Positions 7,900 to 16,175 are shown, counted from the stretch's first letter. The stretch: 33,484 nt of DNA from Butyricicoccus sp. (GCA_020025885.1 JAHHRJ010000024.1:1-33484), one strand, 5' to 3'. Notes: generated by a model from the letters alone, not told the origin. Program-made: numbers and translations.

Positions 7900-8673
7900 A
7901 TGTGGAAGAAAAAGAAATATATGGTTATTATGGTTGTTTGCCTATTGGCAATGCTCTCGTTTTTTGCAATAAAGCATATAACAGCACCTCTAACCGTAGA
8001 CGGTATTCCGGTCTCGCAGCAGGAAATTGACTTCCACAGCGGAAACATGGAGTGGGTGATCCGATCCAAGGTGCTTCTCAATTGGGCGGTGGAAGCTGGC
8101 ATTGCAGATGCGTTCTCGGAAGAGACATTCTCACAGGATTTAGAGGCAGAAAATAAAGAGAGAGAAGAGATCCATCGCGCAGGTGGCACGCTTTATGGTC
8201 CAGTACAGTTTACCCCCTTGCAGTATTACAAAAAACAGATGAGTACCTATGAGCAGCAGCTGAAAGAGACCATCATGCAGGAGGCAACTCCACAAGCGCA
8301 GCTCGCATTCTATGAAGCGCATAGAGAAGATTACAGACAAATTGATACGATTTATGCGGACTATACGGTTTGGCAGGAAAACAGGATCGTTGATCAAGGA
8401 AGTATTACGCTGGATTCTAAAAATATACGCGCGTTGACAGAATCTGACGAAGAACTTGTACAATATTTATTGCAGCTAGAGGAGGGAGGACAACTGAGCT
8501 GGACAAGTGAGGATGGCAGCGAAAAGCAGCTGCAATGTACCAAAAGAGAACCGGGACGCACGCTTTCTTATGAGGAAGTTGCAGGGGCTGTTTTGGAACA
8601 ATATGTAGCAGCACAGTTTGAGCAAAAATTGAACGAAAAAATTGAGCAATCCAAAATCCGTGGTTTGCGATAA
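7900..8673 (+). CDS. Membrane-anchored SurA/PrsA-like foldase (SurA N-terminal type)
   Basis: This is a 257-residue protein. One N-terminal membrane segment (about 8-25; MVIMVVCLLAMLSFFAI) is followed directly by LTVDGIPVSQQEIDF, which resembles the opening of SurA_N/PrsA chaperone domains (a short strand followed by a helix). The rest is largely helical and charged. I see no clear parvulin PPIase core, so it probably acts as a chaperone and not an isomerase. It ends 16 nt before the start of a very large secreted beta-helix protein and shares its transcript. This suggests a dedicated extracytoplasmic folding factor. GGGGGCAAGG precedes the ATG. The family call is moderate and the client relationship is inferred from position. 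Confidence 0.6.
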   Translation: MWKKKKYMVIMVVCLLAMLSFFAIKHITAPLTVDGIPVSQQEIDFHSGNMEWVIRSKVLLNWAVEAGIADAFSEETFSQDLEAENKEREEIHRAGGTLYGPVQFTPLQYYKKQMSTYEQQLKETIMQEATPQAQLAFYEAHREDYRQIDTIYADYTVWQENRIVDQGSITLDSKNIRALTESDEELVQYLLQLEEGGQLSWTSEDGSEKQLQCTKREPGRTLSYEEVAGAVLEQYVAAQFEQKLNEKIEQSKIRGLR

Positions 8674-8689
8674 GAAAGAGGAGAAAAAA

Positions 8690-11600
8690 ATGAAGCAAGT
8701 TAGAAAAAGACTTTCATGCGCAGCATTGACCGCTGTGCTAATCGCTGGCGGAGCGATGGAAGGGGCAGCAGCAGTACAGATTCAAAACAAGCCGATCTAT
8801 GGAGCTGCGGCAGCGCAAAAAGCACCGCAGGCATATGCAAGAGAGCTGTTTAAAGATAGCTTTGATGATGGATCGAACTGGCAGTCCAATACTGCGGCGG
8901 TTAAGTTTGCGCAGGGACAGGCACGTATTCAGGGCGGTGGTCCAAATAACAGCATGAAGTCTGTATCCGAGATTTTTGCAAACAATTTCTTGATCCAAGC
9001 TGACTTAGTGGTTGGGGAAGGAAACAAAAATTGCAATGCAAAGTTTGCGTTTAAAGCTGCGGATGGGTTTGAGGCACAGCGGTTACAGCTACGGTTTGAT
9101 TTTCCAAATAATCAAGTATTTTTAGAAAAGGTAACTGGAAATACAATCGTAACGAGCTATGCAAAAGCAGCCAATCTTACAGTCTCCCAAGGCGAGCATC
9201 ACTTAGCGATCGAGGTCAAGGGCGACACGATTACAGCATGGTTGGATGACCAGCAGATTATTACTGCGAAAAATGCGGAGATTGCACAGATGAAACCTGG
9301 ACGGCTTTTGGTTGCGGGTCAGTTCCCGGGACAGGACTTTGCAGTAGACAATTTTCTGGTAACAACAGATGAAGAGCCAAGTGGTGAGCAGTGCACAGTA
9401 AAACTGGAAACCTATACCGATGGAAAGCCGGATCCGGCAAATAAAGGCGGTACACTCACAGCGGACAGGACTTCTGGATACTCTGGAGATTCGGTGAAGC
9501 TTAAGACAAAGGCAAACCATGGGTATGTATTCAGCCACTTTACCACTTCGACAGACAATTTGGTTACAATCACCAACAATCGATTCCAGCTCAATGAAAA
9601 GTTCAAGGAAATTACGGTAACAGCACATTTTAAGACCAGAGAAGCGGGCAAGGATGAACTGTTTTTTGATGATTTTGGTGGAGAACAAGACGGAACACTG
9701 CCAGAGGGTGTGACCATTCAGGAGGGAGAGCTGATTATGGATGTGCCAGAAGGAAAGCCGTCCAGCATCTATCAGCCTGAAGTTGCATGGGAGAAGATTC
9801 CGAAAGATGGCGGCTATCGGATTTCCGCAGATGTGAGAAGAACCACACAAAAAGACGGCACAGCACAAATCATCTTCCGAAGCGGAAAAAATACAGAGCA
9901 GAATTATGCACTGCTGTTCAATACACAGGGCAGTGCCATTTTCCGTAAGAATGACGGAAAGCCAGTGGATCTGAAAAAATGCAACTTTCAGCTGACAGAG
10001 GAGTTTACTCATATTGCCATTGAGCTTATGGGCAATAAGGTTTCTCTGTTTGTGGGAGACAAGGAAGTAATGGCATATGAGGATGCAGACAACTGGGGCG
10101 ATACCACACCGCAGACAGCACTCATGCAGATGACAGCCGGCGCACCTACTGCATTTGACCAGTTGATGATTGAGAGAATTTGTCAGAAAAAGCCGATTGA
10201 AGTCGTATCTGTGTGTGATGGCAAAGAAGATACTGCCTATGCCTGTGGTGCTGCGGTCGCAAGTGCGGCACAGGCTGAGGAAGGCAGCAGGGTCACTTTA
10301 AGCGCGATTGCAAAGGCAGGATATCGCTTCAAAGCGTATGAGGTCGAGGGTAATGATACGGTTCAGATCACAGATGGAACCTTTGTGATGCCGGAAGGTG
10401 AGTTCAACAGCCTGAAAATCAAAGCGGTTTTTGAGAAGGAGACACTAAGAGAGCCAAAGACATTCTATGTGGATGCTGTAAACGGAGAAGACAGTGCGTC
10501 TGGAACCTCTGAGCAAGAAGCATGGAAGTCGCTCAAGAAGATCAAGGAAGCCGGTGCCTTTGTGCCCGGGGATAAGATCCTGCTCAAGCGCGGCAGTGTA
10601 TTCAAGGAAGAACAGCTCACCTTTACAGGTATGGGACAGAAGGGCAAACCTATTGAGATCAGCGCATATGGAGAAGGTGCACTCCCAAGACTGGATGGAA
10701 ATGGAAAGCTGGAAAATGTGATTTCTCTGTCCAACCAAGAGTACATCAAGATCAATAATCTGGAGATTACCAATCTGGACCCACGATACAATAAGGAATT
10801 CGCACTCAACAAAAGCAATAATAAAGAAACCCCACTGCGTGCAATCAATGTTTCTATTTCTGATTTTGGTACAGCATCAGGCATTGAAATCGAAGATTGC
10901 TATATTCATGATATCAACGGAAATATCAACCTCAAATGGAATGGTGGTATCTTCTTTGATGTAAAGGCTGGTGTGGAAGACGGCAAGCTGAAAGGTGTCC
11001 CGAGCAAATATGATGGCATCCTGATTTCAGGCTGTACCTTTGAGCGTGTAGACCGCTCAGGCATTAAGCTCGTCAGCTCTGCTTGGTGCAACCAGTGGGA
11101 GGCAAATTCTCCGGGCGTGCCTGTAAACTGGTATCCGTCGACCAATGTTGTAGTCAGGGACAACTATATAGAATACATCGGCGGTGATGGCATTACCGTT
11201 CGTGACACGGATGGTGCATTGATTGAGCATAACCTCGTCAAGGATTGCCGTTATCAGAATACGGGATACAATGTAGGGATCTGGCCGTTTGAGGCAGCAA
11301 ATACCGTTTTGCAATATAATGAAGCGTATAACACGCATGGTGTACAAGATGGGCAAGGACTGGACTGTGACCATGCTTCCTCGAACAGTGTAATGCAGTA
11401 CAATTACAGTCATAATAATGAGGGCGGCTTTATGCTGATTATGGGCGGCTATCCGCATACTGGTGCAACAGTGCGCTATAACATCAGCCAGAATGACCGA
11501 GACAAGACCTTTGAGTTTGCGCAGGGCTGCCCAAAGGGTACTACGATTTATAACAATACGATTTACTCAGATAAGGTTTTGGATAAGGGCGTGTTCTTCC

Positions 11601-12163
11601 TTTCCAACACCACAGCAGGTCTGGGCGTGAATGATATCTATGTATTTAATAACCTGTTCCAGTATCCGGCAGGACAGAAGATGGTTGCGGCTGGAGAAAG
11701 CGACAAGATGCTCAAACACCTCAAAGCATATAATAACGCTTATGCAGGTGGTATGGAAGCATTTACAGGGGATGCGAATGCACTGCATACGAAGGATGCA
11801 GGGATGGTAGACCCCGGTAAGGCGCCAGAAGTGAATGAAACCAAAAAGGCAATTACAGCAGAATCTGGATTGCTGGATGGCTATAAGCTCAAGCCGGATT
11901 CTGTGCTCATTGACCGCGGTATTACCGTAGATGAGGCATACAAGCACTTTGGCGGCAGCCAGTTGGTGGATGGCAGAGCGCTTTCTCCAAGAGAACTGTT
12001 TGAAAAGGCAAAGGCAGGCAACAGCATTGACTATGTAATGGGCAACAATTTCCCGAAGATTCCAAATGCAGCATATGATAAGGATTTCTTTGCAGGCAGC
12101 AATATGAGTGGCAAAAAGCCAGATATTGGTGCGGCAGAATACAAAGAAACCGAGAAACCATAA
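8690..12163 (+). CDS. Secreted multidomain right-handed parallel beta-helix protein
   Basis: This is a 1157-residue exported protein. A Sec signal peptide (basic MKQVRKR, hydrophobic core, AAA near residue 28) is followed by two tandem modules. Each module pairs a LamG/DUF1080-like jelly-roll (about 50-225, DSFDDGSNW; and about 320-500, DDFGGEQDG) with a bacterial surface-repeat segment (about 230-315 and 505-585; GYVFSHF, GYRFKAYEVEG). From about residue 587 a parallel beta-helix begins with FYVDAVNGEDSASGTSEQEA and runs to the end with many N-rich turns (GGDGITVRDTDGALIEHN). This fold is typical of polysaccharide lyases and hydrolases. There is no LPXTG anchor, SLH or dockerin. A polysaccharide-active or binding role is likely, but no catalytic family is assignable by eye. 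Start 8690 is chosen for its GAGGAG site and signal peptide. An upstream foldase gene is co-transcribed. Confidence 0.85.
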   Translation: MKQVRKRLSCAALTAVLIAGGAMEGAAAVQIQNKPIYGAAAAQKAPQAYARELFKDSFDDGSNWQSNTAAVKFAQGQARIQGGGPNNSMKSVSEIFANNFLIQADLVVGEGNKNCNAKFAFKAADGFEAQRLQLRFDFPNNQVFLEKVTGNTIVTSYAKAANLTVSQGEHHLAIEVKGDTITAWLDDQQIITAKNAEIAQMKPGRLLVAGQFPGQDFAVDNFLVTTDEEPSGEQCTVKLETYTDGKPDPANKGGTLTADRTSGYSGDSVKLKTKANHGYVFSHFTTSTDNLVTITNNRFQLNEKFKEITVTAHFKTREAGKDELFFDDFGGEQDGTLPEGVTIQEGELIMDVPEGKPSSIYQPEVAWEKIPKDGGYRISADVRRTTQKDGTAQIIFRSGKNTEQNYALLFNTQGSAIFRKNDGKPVDLKKCNFQLTEEFTHIAIELMGNKVSLFVGDKEVMAYEDADNWGDTTPQTALMQMTAGAPTAFDQLMIERICQKKPIEVVSVCDGKEDTAYACGAAVASAAQAEEGSRVTLSAIAKAGYRFKAYEVEGNDTVQITDGTFVMPEGEFNSLKIKAVFEKETLREPKTFYVDAVNGEDSASGTSEQEAWKSLKKIKEAGAFVPGDKILLKRGSVFKEEQLTFTGMGQKGKPIEISAYGEGALPRLDGNGKLENVISLSNQEYIKINNLEITNLDPRYNKEFALNKSNNKETPLRAINVSISDFGTASGIEIEDCYIHDINGNINLKWNGGIFFDVKAGVEDGKLKGVPSKYDGILISGCTFERVDRSGIKLVSSAWCNQWEANSPGVPVNWYPSTNVVVRDNYIEYIGGDGITVRDTDGALIEHNLVKDCRYQNTGYNVGIWPFEAANTVLQYNEAYNTHGVQDGQGLDCDHASSNSVMQYNYSHNNEGGFMLIMGGYPHTGATVRYNISQNDRDKTFEFAQGCPKGTTIYNNTIYSDKVLDKGVFFLSNTTAGLGVNDIYVFNNLFQYPAGQKMVAAGESDKMLKHLKAYNNAYAGGMEAFTGDANALHTKDAGMVDPGKAPEVNETKKAITAESGLLDGYKLKPDSVLIDRGITVDEAYKHFGGSQLVDGRALSPRELFEKAKAGNSIDYVMGNNFPKIPNAAYDKDFFAGSNMSGKKPDIGAAEYKETEKP

Positions 12164-12175
12164 GATCAAAACCAA

Positions 12176-12203
12176 AAAGGACTCCCTTTGAAAGAGAGTC
12201 CTT
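12176..12203. terminator. Terminator hairpin, left copy flanking element 1
   Basis: AAGGACTC...GAGTCCTT forms a near-perfect stem about 12 bp after the beta-helix gene stop. The same 28 bases recur exactly at 12417-12444 on the other side of the inserted multi-hairpin element. Confidence 0.85.
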
Positions 12204-12416
12204 GAGACTGTCGAAGTTCTTCGACAGTCTTTCCAGGGGAACCCAGTCCCCCTAGATACAGAGCCAGTTCCGATAGAAACTGGCTCTGATACCCCCGGTT
12301 TCGCGCACGTTTGCGCGGGTCGTGGGCAAAATCCAAGGCGCATGTCCTTGGATTTTGAAAATTTTAAGTCGCTTTGCTCCGAGGCAAAACAGTGAAAAGA
12401 CTTTTTCGACAAGATG
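12204..12416 (+). mobile_element. Multi-hairpin terminator-inserting element, copy 1
   Basis: This 213-bp element begins GAGACTGTCGAAG and ends near GACTTTTTCGACAAGATG. Read 5' to 3', it contains a GACTGTCGAAG/CTTCGACAGTC stem, AGGGG/CCCCT, CAGAGCCAGTT/AACTGGCTCTG, CGCGCA/TGCGCG, AAAATCCAAGG/CCTTGGATTTT, and a small TTTGC/GCAAA stem. The reverse complement of 21559-21776 is about 97% identical by eye. Most differences are in loops. It sits between convergent genes and is bracketed by identical copies of a 28-bp terminator. It encodes no recognisable protein, so it is non-autonomous or a structured repeat. The mobile nature is inferred from the duplicated flanks. Confidence 0.75.
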
Positions 12417-12444
12417 AAAGGACTCCCTTTGAAAGAGAGTCCTT
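12417..12444. terminator. Terminator hairpin, right copy flanking element 1
   Basis: This is an exact 28-bp repeat of 12176-12203, here followed by TTCTATG. It would terminate the convergent DUF1836 gene read on the minus strand. Confidence 0.85.
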
Positions 12445-12504
12445 TTCTATGTCAAAATAGATAGTACTTTGAATCAGGCTTGATGTACTTGAATAGGAAT
12501 AACT

Positions 12505-13026
12505 TTATTGCTCCGCCGCGCGTGCGTCAATAATCGTCTGACACAGGCGCTGGAGGTAAGTAGATGCAGCAGACAAGGAAAGGCAAAAGGTCAAAACTTC
12601 GTTGGGGTTGGTGAGGTCGACATCCAAATGAGCGGCGAGTTGTTCAGAGATGATCTCGCGTAAATGCTGCTTATTCTCCAGAAATTCGTTAAAGCACTGC
12701 TCAAAGTCCACGTCATTTCGTCCAATCAAGGCTTTGACATCGGCAAGCGAAAGCGTCTGCTTGAGGTGGTAGATGCAGAGCATTTGGATGATATGCTGGC
12801 GCGTATACTTTTTGCCCTTGACGGGAAGGAGCAGCTTTTCCTTAGAATAGTTGTTGATCATGGTTTTGGTCAGCAGCTTATCCTGCGGATAACGCTTGTT
12901 TTCTTGCAGTCCCTCATTGAAAAGAGTCAAAACCTGATCCATATAGAGGTCGAGCATGGGGACTGCATCTGGCGTGATATCACGATCACACATGACAGCA
13001 CTAAGCAGTTCAGATAAATTTTTCAT
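12505..13026 (-). CDS. DUF1836 domain-containing protein
   Basis: This 173-residue soluble protein matches DUF1836 as I recall it in Firmicutes. Its central winged-helix-like part is LLTKTMINNYSKEKLLLPV-KGKKYTRQHIIQMLCIYHLKQTLS, which resembles MerR-type HTH recognition helices, followed by a helical C-terminus. A DNA-binding regulatory role is likely for the family but unproven. GGGAGGG lies 10 nt before the ATG at 13026 and supports this start over a TTG three bases upstream. It is monocistronic, convergent with the beta-helix gene and divergent from the hemolysin-III-type gene. Confidence 0.8.
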   Translation of the reverse strand: MKNLSELLSAVMCDRDITPDAVPMLDLYMDQVLTLFNEGLQENKRYPQDKLLTKTMINNYSKEKLLLPVKGKKYTRQHIIQMLCIYHLKQTLSLADVKALIGRNDVDFEQCFNEFLENKQHLREIISEQLAAHLDVDLTNPNEVLTFCLSLSAASTYLQRLCQTIIDARAAEQ

Positions 13027-13090
13027 CAAATATTTTCCCTCCCTGTTAGGATTATTTTAGCGCAAACCGCAAAAACTTGCAAGAGGGTCG

Positions 13091-13118
13091 TTGCAATTCT
13101 AATGAAATGTGGTAATAT
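13091..13118 (+). promoter_or_regulatory. Putative promoter of the hemolysin-III-type gene
   Basis: TTGCAA (13091-13096) and TAATAT (13113-13118) are spaced 16 nt, about 50 nt before the start codon. Confidence 0.5.
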
Positions 13119-13168
13119 AAATAGAGTGATATAGTTTTGATAACTACATTGAAAGGATGTGCGTATAC

Positions 13169-13819
13169 ATGCCACGAATGTTCCAGAAAGCCAGAGACCC
13201 CTTTTCAAGCTATTCCCATTTTATTGGTGCGATTGGCGGTGCGGCGGGTCTAATCTTTATGTTGTTCCATGCGGCACGGGAGCAGGTTTCCGTGCAGATA
13301 GCGGTTTCTGCACTGCTGTTTTGTCTGTCCCTCATTGCGCTTTATACCGCAAGTGCCGTCTATCATTATTCCCTTGGGGGAGAACATGTCCTGCGCGTGC
13401 TCAAAAAACTTGACCATAGTATGATCTACGTACTCATTGCAGGCAGCTATACACCAGTCGTTCTGCGCTATATGGCAGCACCAGATGCCTATTTATTCCT
13501 TGCGGTGATTTGGGGCATTGCGCTCTTTGGGATTGCAGTCAAGCTCCTATGGATTGATGCGCCCCGTTTTCTGGGCACGATCCTATATTTGCTCATGGGC
13601 TGGGCAGTTCTGTTCCGTTTTGATGTGGTGCTTGCAATGCCTGCGCCTGCAATGGCACTGCTGGCGGCGGGTGGTGTATCCTATACGATTGGCGGCGTGA
13701 TCTATATTTTGAAAAAGCCGAACCTCTCGTCTATGATTGGATTCCATGAGTTATTCCATCTATTTGTACTGGCAGGCAGTTTGGCACACTATTTTATGGT
13801 GTTTTGGTTTGTACTATAA
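13169..13819 (+). CDS. Hemolysin III / TrhA family (PAQR-like) membrane protein
   Basis: This 216-residue protein has seven hydrophobic segments. It carries the family's conserved features: SAVYH after the second segment, LDHSMIYVLIAGSYTPV, a GGVSYTIGGVIYILKKP loop and HELFHLFVLAGSLAHY near the C-terminus. The His and Asp residues in these motifs correspond to the zinc site of AdipoR/PAQR-like proteins. The bacterial family is linked to membrane homeostasis, and the name hemolysin III is historical. The ATG at 13169 is preferred because GAAAGGATG lies about 10 nt upstream. An ATG at 13157 would overlap that site. Confidence 0.92.
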   Translation: MPRMFQKARDPFSSYSHFIGAIGGAAGLIFMLFHAAREQVSVQIAVSALLFCLSLIALYTASAVYHYSLGGEHVLRVLKKLDHSMIYVLIAGSYTPVVLRYMAAPDAYLFLAVIWGIALFGIAVKLLWIDAPRFLGTILYLLMGWAVLFRFDVVLAMPAPAMALLAAGGVSYTIGGVIYILKKPNLSSMIGFHELFHLFVLAGSLAHYFMVFWFVL

Positions 13820-13834
13820 GCAAAGATGTAAGAA

Positions 13835-13866
13835 AAATAAGAAGGCAAAAAGCCTTCTTATTTTTT
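13835..13866. terminator. Bidirectional terminator; overlaps the rlmA stop codon
   Basis: AAATAAGAAGGC pairs with GCCTTCTTATTT across AAAAA, with T-runs on both strands. The convergent rlmA-like gene ends inside the stem at 13858. Confidence 0.85.
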
Positions 13867-14667
13867 GCGGTATTGATGGATCTGGAACGAGATTTCTGTG
13901 CGCAGCTCGGGCAACCCAAGCAGTCGCTCGGCAGCTTCGCGGGGTGTTTTCCATGCGTAGGGCGTCATTTGATAGAGTGCCGCAATGTCTTTTGGGTCAC
14001 GCAGGGTGATCTCTGCATCGATGCAGATTTCTTCCTCAAAAGTAAAGCCGTCTAAGGTGCGAATTTCGGTCGGGTTTTCATATGGGGTAGGGTAGAGCAC
14101 CTCTTTCATGCCCCAGAGATGGCGTGCGCCCGGTGTGACCGTCAGTAAGATACCGTCTTTTCGCAGGACACGCGCAAATTCCGGTGCGCACATGGGCGCG
14201 AACAGATGGAGCACAAGATCAACTGACTGGTCAGCGAGCGGCAGGTCGAACAAGCTGGCAATTGCAAGCGCGGCTCGTGGGCAGTGTCGTCCCGCATGGC
14301 GCAGGGCATAACGTGACAGATCAATTCCTGCAAGACGTGCTTCTAGCATGGTCTCCAAAATCGCGTGGGTATACCAGCCCTCACCACAGCCAGCATCTAA
14401 GATATCTTTGGGGGCGAGTATTTGTACCTGATCGGCAAGACGCTGGCGCAAGGGTTCATACCAGCCGCCCTCAAGAAAGCAGGTGCGTGCCTGACACATC
14501 TCGGCACTGTCTCCAGGATCGTTGCTACCGCGCCGTGCCTGACGGAGCAAATGGATATAGCCACCGCGAGCGGCACGGTCATAGCTGTGTCCATTTTCAC
14601 ATTGCGCAGAATGTTCGGTAAATGCAAGCGGTTTGCCGCAGACCGGACAACATAATAAAGAATTCAT
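13858..14667 (-). CDS. rlmA: RlmA-family 23S rRNA guanine-N1 methyltransferase
   Basis: This 269-residue protein has an N-terminal zinc ribbon (CPVCGKPL ... CENGHSYD, that is CxxC...CxxxH). The family linker follows (GYIHLLRQ, then DSAEMCQARTCFLEGGWYEPL). A Rossmann SAM-binding domain has motif I LDAGCGEGWYTHAI. RlmA enzymes methylate G745 or G748 of 23S rRNA. Which of the two applies here is not decidable. The ATG overlaps the TGA of the upstream phosphoglycerate mutase-like gene by four bases (ATGA), indicating translational coupling, and GGAAAGGATATCC lies just upstream. Confidence 0.88.
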   Translation of the reverse strand: MNSLLCCPVCGKPLAFTEHSAQCENGHSYDRAARGGYIHLLRQARRGSNDPGDSAEMCQARTCFLEGGWYEPLRQRLADQVQILAPKDILDAGCGEGWYTHAILETMLEARLAGIDLSRYALRHAGRHCPRAALAIASLFDLPLADQSVDLVLHLFAPMCAPEFARVLRKDGILLTVTPGARHLWGMKEVLYPTPYENPTEIRTLDGFTFEEEICIDAEITLRDPKDIAALYQMTPYAWKTPREAAERLLGLPELRTEISFQIHQYRKK

Positions 14668-15836
14668 AAGGATATCCTTTCCAGTAAGAGATCGAGTAAT
14701 TGTGTGCCAGCAATGACGGGAAGGGTTTGATTTTCCTCAAAGATACCGCCCATATACGCCTTACGGCTGTCGTAAAGCATCCACGGAACGGGATCTGTGG
14801 TATGACAGCGCAGAGAAACAGGTGTGAGGTGGTCGGGGAGGATTAAAATGCGGTGCTCGGGATACCGCGCGGCAAGACCTTGGGCAAGCGGTGCAAGCAA
14901 ACGCTGGTCAAAGTATTCAATGGCAGTTACCTTATCACGAAAGCTGCCAGTGTGTCCGGCTTCGTCTGGGGCTTCGGCATGCACAAACACAAAGTCTGTT
15001 TGTTCTAATGCGTCCAGAGCCGCAAAGGCTTTGCCCTCCCAATTGGTGTGCAGCGTCCCGTTTGTATGGGGGACGGAAACAACAGACAGTCCCATTGCCT
15101 TTGCGATGCCGTACACGAGCGGGACACCGCCAACGGCACTGCCCTGCATTCCGGTTCGGTCAGAGAAGGGGGTGAGGATTGGTAAAGTGCCGCCGCCCCA
15201 GAACCAAATTGCATTGATGGGCAGTTTCCCGTTTGCCTGTCGTTCTATATTGATGGAGTGTGCGGAAAGGATCTCCTGCGCGGCGTAGAACAGGCGGCGC
15301 AGATCGGTGTCACTTGGCAGATGGGCTTCAGCAGACTGTCCAAGCAGGGTATCTGGAGCTGGAGAGTCCACACATACTGTACCTTGCCGCAGGAGGAACG
15401 CACGATAAGTGATGCCACTGAGAAAGGTATGGGTAGCATCCCCGAGCGCGGCAGATAAACCCAAAACCAATTCATCTGCTTCGTGCTGGCTCATGCCGCC
15501 GCCATCGTGTGCGACGATGTATCCATCTTGCAGAGAGATCAAGTTACAGCGGAAGGCAGCACACTGCGCGAGCGTTGCGCCCATCCCGAGTGCTTCGAGT
15601 GCTGCACGGCTGCTGCCACAAGCTTCTTTCGGTGCGCCAAGCAGCGTTAAAAGGGCGGGCAGCGTTCCGGGCGCATAGCCGGAGGGAACGAGACAGGTGC
15701 GTCCCAGCTGTGCCTTGGATGCAAGTGCATCCAGACAAGGCGTATGGGCGTAATGCAGAGGGGTTCCCAAAGGGGAGGTGGGCAGATCGGCACAGCCGTC
15801 TGCAACAGCAATGATATATTTCATAGGTGTATTCAA
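14664..15836 (-). CDS. Archaeal-type cofactor-independent phosphoglycerate mutase-like metalloenzyme (ApgM family)
   Basis: This 390-residue member of the alkaline-phosphatase superfamily opens MKYIIAVADGCADLP. It has PDEAGHTGSFRDKVTAIEYFD, a metal-site block, then LPDHLTPVSLRCHTTDPVPW, all typical of ApgM. Family enzymes interconvert 3- and 2-phosphoglycerate, and some Firmicutes paralogues are annotated as possible homoserine kinases. The phosphate-accepting serine usually found in PGSDVAN is here PGTLPAL (Thr58 counted from the TTG start), and the Asp and Asn that follow are lost, so its activity is uncertain. AAGGGA lies 4 nt before a TTG at 15836 but 16 nt before the ATG at 15824. I therefore prefer the TTG, though homologues usually begin at the ATG position. 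It is coupled to rlmA. Confidence 0.82.
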   Translation of the reverse strand: MNTPMKYIIAVADGCADLPTSPLGTPLHYAHTPCLDALASKAQLGRTCLVPSGYAPGTLPALLTLLGAPKEACGSSRAALEALGMGATLAQCAAFRCNLISLQDGYIVAHDGGGMSQHEADELVLGLSAALGDATHTFLSGITYRAFLLRQGTVCVDSPAPDTLLGQSAEAHLPSDTDLRRLFYAAQEILSAHSINIERQANGKLPINAIWFWGGGTLPILTPFSDRTGMQGSAVGGVPLVYGIAKAMGLSVVSVPHTNGTLHTNWEGKAFAALDALEQTDFVFVHAEAPDEAGHTGSFRDKVTAIEYFDQRLLAPLAQGLAARYPEHRILILPDHLTPVSLRCHTTDPVPWMLYDSRKAYMGGIFEENQTLPVIAGTQLLDLLLERISL

Positions 15837-16007
15837 TCTATCCCTTATATCTAAAAATGAAAGTCGATGTTCTTATTATAACATAAGAAAGCCGTAAATT
15901 CAGAATAAATCTGGTCTTGTATGACGTTAGATGAAATACATGGCATAGAAGTTATATTCTGTACTTGACATTCGCGTATTGAGAGACTATGATAGGACTA
16001 CTAAGGC
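15837..16007. other. Intergenic leader between phosphoglycerate mutase-like gene and MITE
   Basis: A TATAAT on the minus strand (about 15876-15881) is a likely -10 box for the phosphoglycerate mutase/rlmA operon, with a poor -35. Nothing else is recognisable. Confidence 0.35.
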
Positions 16008-16175
16008 TTAAGGCAACACCGCACAATGTCATTTGCGGCGCTTTGCGAAAATTTCGCGCCATAAATTCGTTGTGAATCCTTGAAATCCACCAAGGATTCC
16101 TGCGGATTCACGCCTTTTTCTGACGAGAAATTTTTCCGAAAATCGCTCTTGCTGAATTATGCAATATTGCCTTAA
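16008..16175. mobile_element. 168-bp MITE-like element with TTAAGGCAA ends
   Basis: TTAAGGCAACACCGCACAAT at the left matches the inverted right end TTAAGGCAATATTGCATAAT with four differences. The interior is non-coding and has several self-complementary segments, such as GTGAATCC/GGATTCAC around 16070-16110. It lies upstream of the potassium transporter gene. Any target duplication is unclear because the ends are themselves TTAA palindromes. Confidence 0.7.

Noticed and set aside
12164..12412. Open frame running through the multi-hairpin element (FASEQSDLKFSKSKDM; similar in copy 2)
   Set aside because: The frame is open in both copies but has no ribosome binding site. It reads through hairpins and flanking terminators, and the copies differ at non-conservative codons. 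It is better explained by the repeat structure than by a protein.
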